Origin: Amycolatopsis acidicola
GTDB taxonomy: Bacteria > Actinomycetota > Actinomycetes > Mycobacteriales > Pseudonocardiaceae
Assembly (NCBI RefSeq): GCF_007713735.2
Contig: NZ_VMNW02000022.1
Location: forward strand, 39,014-103,013
Reading direction: 5' to 3'
Length of the DNA stretch: 64,000 nucleotides
Position numbers and translations under genes: made by a program. Below, one piece after another: positions 26,173-36,469 of this stretch. The first letter of the stretch is position 1, and each line of letters begins with the position of its first letter. The notes beneath the pieces are model-generated. The model saw only the letters and a list, made by a program, of their open reading frames with translations, searched no databases and had not been told where the DNA came from.

Positions 26173-27282
26173 TCAGTCCTTCGCCTTCCCGAGCTGGCCC
26201 TCGACGGTGTCGAGCAGCTCCTGCCAGGACTTCTCGAACTTCTCCACGCCCTCGGTCTCCAGCGTGACGAACACGTCGGCCACGTCGATGCCCACCGCCG
26301 AGAGCTGGTCGAACACCGCCTGCGCCTGGCTGCCGGTGCCGGTGACCTTGTCGCCCTCGATCTCCGCGTGGTCGGCGACCGCGTCGATCGTCTTCTCCGG
26401 CATGGTGTTCACCGTGTTCGCGACCACGAGCTGGTCGACGTAGCGGGTGTCGGAGTAGGACGGGTCCTTCACGCCGGTGGAGGCCCACAGCGGGCGCTGC
26501 GGGTTGGCGCCCTCGGCCTTCAGCGCGGCCCAGCGGTCGGAGGCGAACAGCTCCTCGTACGCGGCGTAGGCGAGCCGGGCGTTGGCGATGGCGGCCTCGC
26601 CGCGCAGCGCCTTGGCCTCGTCGGTGCCGATCTTCTCCAGCCGCTTGTCGACCTCGGTGTCCACACGGGACACGAAGAACGACGCCACGGACTCGATCCC
26701 GGCCAGGTTGTGGCCGTTGGCCTTCGCCTGCTCCAGCCCGGCGAAGAACGCGTCGATCACCGCGCGGTAGCGCTCCACGGAGAAGATCAGCGTGACGTTG
26801 ACGCTGATGCCCTCGGCCAGCGTCGCGGTGATCGCGGGCAGGCCCTCCTCGGTGGCCGGGATCTTGATGAAGACGTTCGGCCGGTCCACCGTCTTCCACA
26901 GGTCCTGCGCCTGCGCCACGGTCTTGGCCGTGTCCTTGGCCAGGCCCGGGTCCACCTCGATGGACACGCGGCCGTCGGTGCCGTTCGTGGCGTTGTACAC
27001 GTCGCGGAACAGGTCCGCGGCGTTGCGCACGTCGGTGGTGGTCAGCTCGCGGACGGTGGCCGGGACGTCGGCGCCGCGCGCGGCGAGCTCACGCACCTGC
27101 TTGTCGTACGCGTCGCCCTTCGACAGGGCGTTGGCGAAGATCGTCGGGTTCGTGGTGACCCCGACGATGTGCTTGTCGCGGATCAGCCCGGCGAGGTTGC
27201 CGGAGTCCAGCCGCTCGCGCGACAGGTCGTCGAGCCAGATGGACACGCCTGCATCGGAGAGCTGGGCGAGTCGGTCGCTCAT
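26173..27282 (-). CDS. tal: Transaldolase
   Basis: A 369-aa class I aldolase-fold transaldolase of the pentose-phosphate pathway, forming a Schiff base with its substrate. Visible: [32 protein letters not shown] (residues 40-54), [10 protein letters not shown], the catalytic Lys in [13 protein letters not shown], and [21 protein letters not shown]. The ATG at 27282 is preferred because AAGGGG lies 9 bases upstream; the ATG three codons earlier directly abuts that ribosome site. It is 3 bp from pgi and 26 bp from tkt. Confidence 0.97.
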   Translation of the reverse strand: MSDRLAQLSDAGVSIWLDDLSRERLDSGNLAGLIRDKHIVGVTTNPTIFANALSKGDAYDKQVRELAARGADVPATVRELTTTDVRNAADLFRDVYNATNGTDGRVSIEVDPGLAKDTAKTVAQAQDLWKTVDRPNVFIKIPATEEGLPAITATLAEGISVNVTLIFSVERYRAVIDAFFAGLEQAKANGHNLAGIESVASFFVSRVDTEVDKRLEKIGTDEAKALRGEAAIANARLAYAAYEELFASDRWAALKAEGANPQRPLWASTGVKDPSYSDTRYVDQLVVANTVNTMPEKTIDAVADHAEIEGDKVTGTGSQAQAVFDQLSAVGIDVADVFVTLETEGVEKFEKSWQELLDTVEGQLGKAKD

Positions 27283-27308
27283 GACGTTCATCCCCTTCTT
27301 GGTGACGT

Positions 27309-29408
<2,100 letters not shown>

Positions 29409-29636
29409 TGAACTCGAACTCCCCGTGCTTGTCGGTTGATCTGCTTCGTTCTCTCGGTGCGTTCGCGCGCGCGGACCTACCTGTCTCAATCGATCCCGAA
29501 GGCAGGATATTCCAGGTCGGCGGCAGTGCGCGCGTCCGCGGCCGGGCCTTGCAGGGGCAGCCTAGTAGGTCGGCTACCCGGCCGCCGGAACCCCGACACC
29601 CGCGGCCCCGGCCGCGCTGCTCCGGCACCCCGTGGT

Positions 29637-29642
29637 TACGAT
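29637..29642 (+). promoter_or_regulatory. Candidate -10 element for ctaB in the tkt/ctaB divergent region
   Basis: The 290-bp region between the tkt and ctaB starts must hold both promoters. TACGAT at 29637-29642 fits a -10 for ctaB, about 57 bp ahead of its ATG. No confident -35 and no clear element for tkt were found. Confidence 0.35.
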
Positions 29643-29698
29643 CGGTTGCGGTGTCGCGCAACGCGTTGACGCCACCCGAAACTGACCCAGGGAGCGAA

Positions 29699-30676
29699 AT
29701 GTCGTTGGTGGACGCTGCGCACGGACGCAGTGACAGCACCAGCGCCGCGGACCCCAGTGCACCGCCCGCCGGTGGCCTCCGGCGAGTCCGACAGCGTGTG
29801 GGCGCCTACGTCGCGCTGACCAAGCCTCAGGTCATCGAGCTGCTGCTGGTGACCACCATCCCCGCGATGTTCCTCGCGGCGCGCACCATCCCGTCCCCGT
29901 GGCTGATCCTCGCCACGCTGGCCGGCGGTTCGATGGCGGCGGGCAGCGCCAACGCGCTCAACTGCGTGATCGACGCGGACATCGACAAGGTGATGAACCG
30001 CACCAAGCGGCGCCCGCTGGTCCGCGACTCCGTGCCGCGGCGCAACGCGCTGGTGTTCGGGCTCGTGCTCGGCGCGGGCTCGTTCGTGATGCTGTACTTC
30101 ACGGTCAACCTGCTGGCCGCGCTGCTCGCCATCGCGACGATCCTGTTCTACATCTTCGTCTACACCCTCGGCCTCAAGCGCCGCACGGCGCAGAACGTCG
30201 TGTGGGGCGGGGCCGCTGGCTGCATGCCGGTGGTGATCGGCTGGGCCGCGGTGACGGGAACCGTGCAGTGGCCCGCGTTCGTGATGTTCGGCGTGATCTT
30301 CTTCTGGACCCCGCCGCACACCTGGGCGCTGGGCATGAAGTACCGCGAGGACTACGAGCGCGCCGGCGTGCCGATGCTGCCGGTGGTCGCCACCGCCGAG
30401 CACGTGGCGCGGCAGATCGTCATCTACTCGTGGGTGATGGTCGCCTGGACGCTGCTGCTGCTCCCGGTGACGAGCTGGCTGTACGCCTCGTTCGCGGTGC
30501 TGGCCGGCGCGTGGTTCCTCTTCTACGCGCACTCGCTGCAGCGGCAGGTGCGGCGCGGGGTGGAGACCAAGCCGATGGCGCTGTTCCACCGCTCGAACAC
30601 GTACCTGATGATCGTGTTCGTCGCGCTCGCCGTCGACTCGGCGATCGGGCTGCCCACCCTCGGCCTCCCGTTCTAG
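29699..30676 (+). CDS. ctaB: Heme O synthase (protoheme IX farnesyltransferase)
   Basis: A 325-aa UbiA-family membrane prenyltransferase that attaches a farnesyl group to heme b to give heme O for cytochrome oxidase. It has about eight to nine transmembrane helices. The first Asp-rich motif [20 protein letters not shown] (residues about 88-107) and the second loop [20 protein letters not shown] are textbook, and [26 protein letters not shown] follows. The ATG has GGGAGCG upstream. Divergent from tkt, as in M. tuberculosis (Rv1451). ctaA, the next enzyme, lies 20 kb away at 51220. Confidence 0.97.
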   Translation: MSLVDAAHGRSDSTSAADPSAPPAGGLRRVRQRVGAYVALTKPQVIELLLVTTIPAMFLAARTIPSPWLILATLAGGSMAAGSANALNCVIDADIDKVMNRTKRRPLVRDSVPRRNALVFGLVLGAGSFVMLYFTVNLLAALLAIATILFYIFVYTLGLKRRTAQNVVWGGAAGCMPVVIGWAAVTGTVQWPAFVMFGVIFFWTPPHTWALGMKYREDYERAGVPMLPVVATAEHVARQIVIYSWVMVAWTLLLLPVTSWLYASFAVLAGAWFLFYAHSLQRQVRRGVETKPMALFHRSNTYLMIVFVALAVDSAIGLPTLGLPF

Positions 30677-30704
30677 GACCGCCCACCGCGCGAGCTCGCG
30701 TGAC

Positions 30705-30914
30705 GTGTTGGCCCCTCCCGCGCACGTGTTGGCCCCTCCCGTCGATGAGTTCGCCCCTCGCGTGCGTGTGTTGGCTCGTCCCGCGCGTGTGTTGGCTGGC
30801 GGCGCGTCCGGCGTGGCGGTGCGGATGTGTTGGCCACCGGCGGCGGCCAACGCATCGGCGGGGGCGGCCAACGTGCGCGCGGGGGCGGCCAACATGCGCG
30901 CCGGGGCGGCCAAC
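30705..30914. repeat. 21-bp periodic repeat, locus 1: two inverted arms
   Basis: GTGTTGGCC-type cores begin at 30705, 30726, 30747, 30768 and 30789, each exactly 21 bp apart, with a further copy at 30827. GGCCAAC cores in the opposite orientation begin at 30844, 30866, 30887 and 30908 (spacing 22, 21, 21). The right arm, read on the other strand, is the same 21-mer (RTGTTGGCC then a C-rich tail), so the locus is an inverted pair of tandem arrays able to fold into a long stem. It fills most of the 316-bp gap between ctaB and helD. Open frames crossing it encode heptads but lack start signals. Confidence 0.8.
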
Positions 30915-30953
30915 ATGGCGCGCGGGCGTGCGGGGCCGGCCGGATTTCGCGCG

Positions 30954-30977
30954 CCCGCCGGGGAATTCCCCGGCGGG
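30954..30977. promoter_or_regulatory. Perfect 24-bp palindrome upstream of helD
   Basis: A perfect palindrome whose half-site is CCCGCCGGGGAA, ending just before a TAGGGT hexamer (30978-30983) that resembles a -10 element and 15 bp before the helD ATG. The placement suggests an operator controlling helD. Confidence 0.5.
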
Positions 30978-30992
30978 TAGGGTCGTTGGTTC

Positions 30993-33311
30993 ATGGTCGG
31001 CCATCCATCCCGGAGCGAAAGTGGGTCACCCTTGTCCGTGCTTCCGGACGAAAACCCGGAACTGGCGGCGGAGCAGGACTACGTGTCCCGGCTGTACCGC
31101 AAGCTCGACAGCGAACGGGAAACCGTGCAGCGCAGGCTGACCGGAGTGCTCGCGGAGACCGGCGGCACCCCGCAGGCCCGCACCGAGCGCGACGTCGCCA
31201 CCACCACGTATTCCGACCGCCTCACCCAGCTCACGTCGGTGGAGCAGGGCCTGTGCTTCGGCAGGCTCGACTTCCACGACGGCGAAACCACGTACGTCGG
31301 CAGGCTCGGCCTGTTCGACGAAGAAGGCGACTACGAGCCGCTGCTGCTCGACTGGCGGGCCCCGGCGGCGCGCCCGTTCTACCTCGCCACGGCCGCTTCG
31401 CCGGACGGAGTGCGCCGCCGCAGGCACATCCGCACGTTGTCGCGCAAGGTCGTCGGCCTCGACGACGAGATCCTCGACCTGAGCGCCGCGGACCAGGGCC
31501 ACGATCTGGGCCTGGCGGGCGAAGCCGCGTTGCTGGCGGCGCTGGAACGCCGCCGTACCGGCGAAATGAGCGACATCGTCGCCACGATCCAGGGCGAGCA
31601 GGACCGCATCATCCGCGACGAGCTGAGCGGCGTGCTCGTCGTGCAGGGCGGGCCGGGCACCGGAAAGACGGCCGTCGCGCTGCACCGCGCGGCGTACCTG
31701 CTCTACACGTATCGCCAGCAGCTGGCGACGCGCGGCGTGCTCGTGGTCGGGCCCAACAGCACTTTCCTGCGCTACATCGGGCAGGTCCTGCCGTCGCTGG
31801 GCGAGACGGGCGTGCTGCTTTCGACCATCGGGCAGCTTTTCCCCGGCGTGCGCGCGAAGGGCGAGGACAGCCGCGAAGCCGCCGAGATCAAGGGGCGCGC
31901 GGTGCTGGCCGACGTGCTCGCCGACGCGGTCGCCGATCGCCAGCAGGTGCCGGAAGACGTGCTGCGCGTCGAGTTCGACGACGACGTGCTGGAGCTCGAC
32001 AAGGCCACCTGTGAACGCGCGCGGGACAAAGCGCGCGGAACCTTGCGCCCGCACAACGTGGCGCGCCGGGTCTTCGTCGGGCAGCTGCTCGACGCGCTCG
32101 CCGAACGGGCCGCCGGGCACTACGAGGTCGATCTCTTCGAGGGCGTCCCGGAAATCCCGCTGGGCGAGGACGAAACCCCGGACGCCGAGGTGCTCGACGC
32201 CCGGGACCGCACCGAGATCCGGGCCGAGCTGGCCGAGTCGAAGACGGTGCTCGCGGCGCTGGATTCCTTGTGGCCCAAGGTTTCCCCGCAGCGCCTGCTG
32301 CGCGAGCTGTTCGCTTCGCCGGAGCGGCTGGAGTCGGCGGTGGGCAACCGGCTCACCAAGGCCGAGCGCGCGCTTCTGGTCCGTCCCGCCAAATCCCGCT
32401 GGACGCCCGCGGACGTGCCGCTGCTCGACGAGCTGGCCGAGTTGCTCGGCGAGGACGACACCGAAGAGCGCGCGGCGCGTGAGCGCCGGGAGCGCGAGGA
32501 GCGCGCGTACGCGGAAGGCGTGCTGGACATCCTGGAGCAGGACGAGGAGATCATCGACGAGGAAATCCTCCGGGTGAGCGACATCCTCGACTCCGAGCTG
32601 TTCGCCGAACGGCAGCAGCGCCGCAGCGAACTGACCGCGGCCGAGCGCGCCGCGCGGGACCGCCGCTGGACCTTCGGGCACGTGATCGTCGACGAAGCGC
32701 AGGAGCTGTCGCCGATGGACTGGCGGCTGCTGATGCGCCGCGTGCCGAGCCGGTCGATGACACTGGTCGGCGATGTCGCGCAGACCGGGGCGCCGGCGGG
32801 TGCGTCGTCGTGGGGCGAGATGCTCGGCCCGTACGTGGGGGACCGGTGGCGGCTGCGCGAGCTGACCGTCAACTACCGCACGCCCGCGGAGATCATGGCG
32901 CTCGCCGCCGGCGCGCTCGCGCACGTGGACCCGGGGCTGCGCGCGCCGGATTCGGTGCGGGAGTCCGGGGTCCGGCCGTGGCAGCTGCCGGCGGCCGGCG
33001 CCGACCTTCCGTCCATTGTGGACAAGGAGCTCGCCGCGGCGGACGGCGGCACGATCGCGGTGCTCTGCCCGGCGGCCCGCCTCGGCGGCGTGCGTGCCGC
33101 GCTGCAGGAGGACGAACGACTGTCGCTGCTGACCGTCGAAGAGGCCAAGGGCCTGGAGTTCGACGGGGTCGTCGTGCTGGCGCCGGAGGAGATCGTGGCG
33201 GCCTCCCCGCGCGGCTGGAACGACCTCTACGTCGCGCTCACCCGCGCCACCCGCAGGCTCGGCGTCGTCTACACCGCGCACGAACTCGAAGCTCTCGTGG
33301 GTGCCGGATAA
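30993..33311 (+). CDS. helD: HelD-type RNA polymerase recycling ATPase (UvrD/Rep superfamily 1)
   Basis: A 772-aa superfamily-1 NTPase. N-terminal coiled-coil arm (residues 20-75: AEQDYVSRLYRKLDSERETVQRR), then Walker A VQGGPGTGKTAVALHRAAYLL, a large HelD-specific insertion, FGHVIVDEAQELSPMDWRLLMRR (Walker B D-E-A-Q), TLVGDVAQTGAPAG, LTVNYRTPAEIM, the late motif TVEEAKGLEFDGVVVLAP and DLYVALTRATRRLGVVYT. This set matches the actinobacterial class II HelD that removes stalled RNA polymerase from DNA and, in relatives such as HelR, protects it from rifamycins. With TAGGGT at 30978-30983 as the -10, the transcript would start at or next to the ATG. TTG 31032 and GTG 31038 are alternative starts behind a GGAG. 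Confidence 0.88.
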   Translation: MVGHPSRSESGSPLSVLPDENPELAAEQDYVSRLYRKLDSERETVQRRLTGVLAETGGTPQARTERDVATTTYSDRLTQLTSVEQGLCFGRLDFHDGETTYVGRLGLFDEEGDYEPLLLDWRAPAARPFYLATAASPDGVRRRRHIRTLSRKVVGLDDEILDLSAADQGHDLGLAGEAALLAALERRRTGEMSDIVATIQGEQDRIIRDELSGVLVVQGGPGTGKTAVALHRAAYLLYTYRQQLATRGVLVVGPNSTFLRYIGQVLPSLGETGVLLSTIGQLFPGVRAKGEDSREAAEIKGRAVLADVLADAVADRQQVPEDVLRVEFDDDVLELDKATCERARDKARGTLRPHNVARRVFVGQLLDALAERAAGHYEVDLFEGVPEIPLGEDETPDAEVLDARDRTEIRAELAESKTVLAALDSLWPKVSPQRLLRELFASPERLESAVGNRLTKAERALLVRPAKSRWTPADVPLLDELAELLGEDDTEERAARERREREERAYAEGVLDILEQDEEIIDEEILRVSDILDSELFAERQQRRSELTAAERAARDRRWTFGHVIVDEAQELSPMDWRLLMRRVPSRSMTLVGDVAQTGAPAGASSWGEMLGPYVGDRWRLRELTVNYRTPAEIMALAAGALAHVDPGLRAPDSVRESGVRPWQLPAAGADLPSIVDKELAAADGGTIAVLCPAARLGGVRAALQEDERLSLLTVEEAKGLEFDGVVVLAPEEIVAASPRGWNDLYVALTRATRRLGVVYTAHELEALVGAG

Positions 33312-33343
33312 GGACTGGTCAACGCCCGGTTAAGGTGAGCGCC

Positions 33344-33934
33344 ATGCGTAACGCTGGCAAGATCATGATCGTGGTGGCCGCCGCGCTGAGCCTCGCCGCC
33401 TGCTCCAACGGCCAGGAGCCGTCGTCGTACCCGCCGGGCGGGGGCCCGACGTACCCCGCGCCGGCGCCGGCCGCGGAGTCCTCGAGCGCGTCGGCGTCCG
33501 CCGGGGAGCCGGCTTCCGGGCAGCACGAGTGCACCGCGGACGACGTGAAGGTCACCGGCGACTTCGGCGCCAAGCCGACGATCACCATCCCGGACACCTG
33601 TTCCGCGCCGACGAAGCTGCTCACCAAGGACCTCAAGCAGGGCACCGGCGCGGCCGCGGCGAACGGCAGCACGGTCGAGGTGAACTACGACCTCGTCACG
33701 TGGTCGGACAAGGCCGACAAGGAGAGCTCCTTCGGCTCGCAGCCCGCGCAGCTGACGCTGAGCGAGGACCAGGTCATCCCGGGCTGGGTCCAGGGTCTGG
33801 CCGGTATCAAGGAAGGCGGCCGCAGGCTGCTCGTCATCCCGCCGGACCTCGGCTACGGCGCCACCGGCAAGGGCACGGTCAAGCCCAACGAAACGCTGGT
33901 GTTCGTGGTCGACGCCGACAAGGTCAGCGGCTGA
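33344..33934 (+). CDS. FKBP-type peptidyl-prolyl isomerase lipoprotein
   Basis: A 196-aa exported lipoprotein. Signal MRNAGKIMIVVAAALSLAAC ends in the lipobox L-A-A-C with Cys20 as lipidation site. A Pro/Ser/Ala-rich linker (residues 23-60) leads to the FKBP domain (about 95-195): LTKDLKQGTGAAAANGSTVEVNYDLVTW, QVIPGWVQGLAGIKEGGRRLLVIPPDLGYGATG, ETLVFVVDADKV. These include the V-I-P-G-W and Y-G substrate-pocket residues. It should help fold proteins outside the membrane. The next gene starts one base after its stop. Confidence 0.93.
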   Translation: MRNAGKIMIVVAAALSLAACSNGQEPSSYPPGGGPTYPAPAPAAESSSASASAGEPASGQHECTADDVKVTGDFGAKPTITIPDTCSAPTKLLTKDLKQGTGAAAANGSTVEVNYDLVTWSDKADKESSFGSQPAQLTLSEDQVIPGWVQGLAGIKEGGRRLLVIPPDLGYGATGKGTVKPNETLVFVVDADKVSG

Positions 33935-34693
33935 GTGGAACTCCGCGGCGCGCTGGCCGTGGTCACGGGGGCGTCGTCGGGCATCGGCGCCGCCACCGCG
34001 GCGCGCCTGCACGAGGCGGGTGCCCGGTTGATCCTGCACGGCCGTGACGAACGGCGCCTCGCCGAGCTGGCGGAGCGCACCGGCGGGTCCGTGGTCACCG
34101 CGGACTTCGCCGACCCGGCCGCGGTTTCCGCCGCGGCCGGGGAGATCCGGCGTCTCGGCGAGGTGGACATCCTCGTCAACAACGCGGGCATCGGCTGGGC
34201 CGGGCCGGTCGCGGAGATGACCGCCGCCGACGTCGCCCGCCTGGTCCAGGTGAACCTGACGGCGCCGCTCGAGCTGACCCGCGCGCTGTTGCCGGGCCTG
34301 CTCGCCCGCCCGCGCGCTTCGCTGATGTTCGTCACCTCCATCGCGGGGCGCACGGCGGTGGCGGGGGAGTCGGTCTATTCGGCGGTGAAAGCCGGGCTGG
34401 ACACCTTCGCGGAAAGCCTCCGGTTCGAATTGGCGGGCACCCGCGTCCACGTCGGCGTGGTCGTGCCCGGGGTCGTGGACACGGAGTTCTTCACCCGCCG
34501 TGGCCGCCCGTACGAAAGGCGCTCGCCGAAACCCGTCCCGTCCGATCGGGTGGCTTCGGCGATCGTCGACGCGCTGCGCCGTGACCAGGCGGATCGCTAT
34601 GTCCCCGGCTGGCTGAAGCTCCCCGTGACGGTGCGCGGCGCCCTGCCCTCGGTGTACCGTGCGTTAGCGTCCCGATTCGGCGGTTCGGGCTGA
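33935..34693 (+). CDS. Short-chain dehydrogenase/reductase (SDR)
   Basis: A 252-aa NAD(P)-dependent classical SDR. Visible: VVTGASSGIGAATAARLHEAG (T-G-x3-G-x-G cofactor loop), ILVNNAGIGWAGPVAEM (N-N-A-G), the active-site Ser of SLMFVTSIAGRTAV and the Y-x-x-x-K of SVYSAVKAGLDTF. Arg/His in ILHGRDERRLAEL favours NADP. The GTG start directly abuts the FKBP stop (no gap), so the pair is probably cotranscribed. Substrate unknown. Confidence 0.9.
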   Translation: MELRGALAVVTGASSGIGAATAARLHEAGARLILHGRDERRLAELAERTGGSVVTADFADPAAVSAAAGEIRRLGEVDILVNNAGIGWAGPVAEMTAADVARLVQVNLTAPLELTRALLPGLLARPRASLMFVTSIAGRTAVAGESVYSAVKAGLDTFAESLRFELAGTRVHVGVVVPGVVDTEFFTRRGRPYERRSPKPVPSDRVASAIVDALRRDQADRYVPGWLKLPVTVRGALPSVYRALASRFGGSG

Positions 34694-34753
34694 ACCACCG
34701 GATTCTGTTTCGCGATGGGGAGCACCGATACATGGGAAGCGTCGTGACCTGAC

Positions 34754-35731
34754 GTGGTGATCCCGGTCATTCTCGGATTCACCGCCGCGTTCCTGTTCGC
34801 GGCGTCCGCCGCGCTGCAGCGCAGCGCGGTCATCGAGGTGGCCGATGCCGACGTCGAGCACCGCGCGAGCCGGCACCGGGTGCCCATCCTGTGGCTGATC
34901 CGCAAGCTGATCCGGAAACGGGTGTGGCTCGCGGGCTGGGCCACCAACCTCCTCGGCTTCCTCAGCCAGGCCGCCGCGCTGCACTTCGGCTCGATCGCGC
35001 TGGTGCAGCCGCTGCTGGTCACCCAGCTGCTGTTCGCGCTGCCGATGGCCTCGGCGGCGATCCGGATGTGGCCCGCGCTGCGGGACTGGCTCGCGGCGCT
35101 CGCGATCGTCGGCGGGGTCGTGGTCTTCCTGACGGTCGAAGGGGCCGCGCCGCTCGGCGGTTCGCCGGACAGGGGCAGGCTGCTGATCGCCGTCGCGGTC
35201 GCCGCGGCCACCGTCATCACCCTCGTCCAGCTCGCGCAGGGCCGCGGCCCGCTGCTGCATTCGGCGTTCATCGCCACCGCGGCGGGGGTCTGCTACGCGA
35301 TGAGCGCGGCGCTGATGAAACTCACCACCGACGACCTGCTCAACCGCGGCGTGCTGGCCACCGCGATCGACTGGCCGGGGTATCTGCTGGCGCTGTCCAC
35401 GCTGACCGGGCTCCTGCTGGGGCAGCAGGCCTACGGGTCCGGGTCGCTTTCGGCGGCGATAGCGGTCATGTCGATCGTGAACCCCGCGGTGAGCTATGCG
35501 CTGGGGCTCTTGGCTTTCCACGCCACGCTGTCCACTTCGCCGGGCTCGCTGGCGGCGACGGCGGGCGCGGCCGCGCTGCTCACGGCCGGTGTCATCGGCC
35601 TCGCGCATTCACCCACGGTGCAGCGCGAAACGAGCCGGACGGCTACACATGGCGTTTACCCGCACGCTGATACGTTGCCGGGCAAAGTTGCCACACCTTC
35701 GCATTCGTCGGAGACTTGTTCCCAGGAGTGA
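34754..35731 (+). CDS. DMT/EamA-like multispanning membrane protein
   Basis: A 325-aa protein with about nine to ten hydrophobic segments in two repeats, typical of the drug/metabolite transporter superfamily and of proteins labelled DMT transporter or magnesium-transporter-NIPA-like (ALQRSAVIEVADADVEHR, GFLSQAAALHFGSIALVQPLLVTQLLFALPM). The last segment ends at about residue 290 and is followed by a short hydrophilic tail with no domain. The start is the first of two adjacent GTG codons. It lies 60 bp past the SDR gene. Substrate cannot be assigned. Confidence 0.75.
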   Translation: MVIPVILGFTAAFLFAASAALQRSAVIEVADADVEHRASRHRVPILWLIRKLIRKRVWLAGWATNLLGFLSQAAALHFGSIALVQPLLVTQLLFALPMASAAIRMWPALRDWLAALAIVGGVVVFLTVEGAAPLGGSPDRGRLLIAVAVAAATVITLVQLAQGRGPLLHSAFIATAAGVCYAMSAALMKLTTDDLLNRGVLATAIDWPGYLLALSTLTGLLLGQQAYGSGSLSAAIAVMSIVNPAVSYALGLLAFHATLSTSPGSLAATAGAAALLTAGVIGLAHSPTVQRETSRTATHGVYPHADTLPGKVATPSHSSETCSQE

Positions 35732-35741
35732 AACAGAGCCC

Positions 35742-36425
35742 GTGCAACCTTCGGAGAACGTCCCCGCCACGCGCCACATGGTGATCGAGATCCCGCATCT
35801 GCGGGGCACCCTGGCACGGGCGCTGGTGATGCTCGCCGAAACCGTGATCGTGCCGAGCGTGCTGCTTGCGCTCCTGCTCCACTTCTTCGGCCTCGTGCCC
35901 GCGCTGTCGGCGGTGCTGGGCTGGTCGGCGCTGGTGATCGGGGCCCGCAGGCTGATGCGCCGCGACCTGCCACGCACGCTGCTGCTGTGCACCGGGATGC
36001 TCGTCGGCCGCGCCTGTTTCGCCCTGGTCACCTCCAGCGCGGTGGTGTACGTGCTGCAGCCGGCGCTGGGCTCGGTCCTGATGTTCCTGATCTTCGTCGG
36101 CAGCGCCGTGCTGGGCAGGCCGATCACCGCGCGGCTGGCCAAGGATTTCGTCCGGCTGCCCGCGGAGCTGTTCGCGCACCGCACGGTGAACCGGGTGTTC
36201 GTCGAGGTCGCGCTGCTGTGGGGCGGTTCGCGGCTGATCGACGCGGCGATGACGCTGGGTTTCCTGCACTGGGGAGTGGAGGCCGGGCTGTTCTCGCGCG
36301 GCGTGCTCAGCGGTCTGCTCACCGCGCTGACGGTCGCGGTCTGCGCTGGTCACGGCTGGCGCAAGCTGCGCAAGGTGCCGGGCCTGACGCTGCGGATGGG
36401 CTGGCGCGCCACCGCGACCGCCTGA
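35742..36425 (+). CDS. VC0807-like membrane protein
   Basis: A 227-aa integral membrane protein with about five to six helices (LAETVIVPSVLLALLLHFFGL, ALSAVLGWSALVIGARRLM, LLLCTGMLVGRACFAL, VYVLQPALGSVLMFLIFVGSAVLG). The motif GRPITARLAKDFVRLP plus HRTVNRVFVEVALLWGGSRL is that of the VC0807 family, whose function is unknown. The GTG at 35742 is chosen because AGGAG lies 14 bases upstream; an ATG at 35778 is possible. It overlaps nothing and lies 10 bp past the previous gene. Confidence 0.7.
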   Translation: MQPSENVPATRHMVIEIPHLRGTLARALVMLAETVIVPSVLLALLLHFFGLVPALSAVLGWSALVIGARRLMRRDLPRTLLLCTGMLVGRACFALVTSSAVVYVLQPALGSVLMFLIFVGSAVLGRPITARLAKDFVRLPAELFAHRTVNRVFVEVALLWGGSRLIDAAMTLGFLHWGVEAGLFSRGVLSGLLTALTVAVCAGHGWRKLRKVPGLTLRMGWRATATA

Positions 36426-36456
36426 TCCGGGCGAGCGTCACTCCCTGTTTTCGTGC

Positions 36457-36462
36457 TATATG
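36457..36462 (+). promoter_or_regulatory. Candidate -10 element giving a leaderless PAP2-DGAT transcript
   Basis: TATATG at 36457-36462, unusually AT-rich for this DNA, sits 7 bases ahead of the GTG at 36470. No Shine-Dalgarno precedes that GTG, so transcription and translation may start at the same place. Confidence 0.45.
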
Positions 36463-36469
36463 ACGGTGT

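Noticed and set aside
30705..30980. A 91-codon open frame with heptad repeats (VLAPPAH-like, AANMRAG-like) over the 21-bp array
   Set aside because: No ribosome site. The other two repeat loci do not keep an open frame in the same phase, so the 21-bp step is probably not a seven-codon protein repeat.
30915..30992. A rifamycin-associated element upstream of helD
   Set aside because: The only strong symmetry is the GGGGAATTCCCC-centred palindrome, which does not resemble the element as I remember it.
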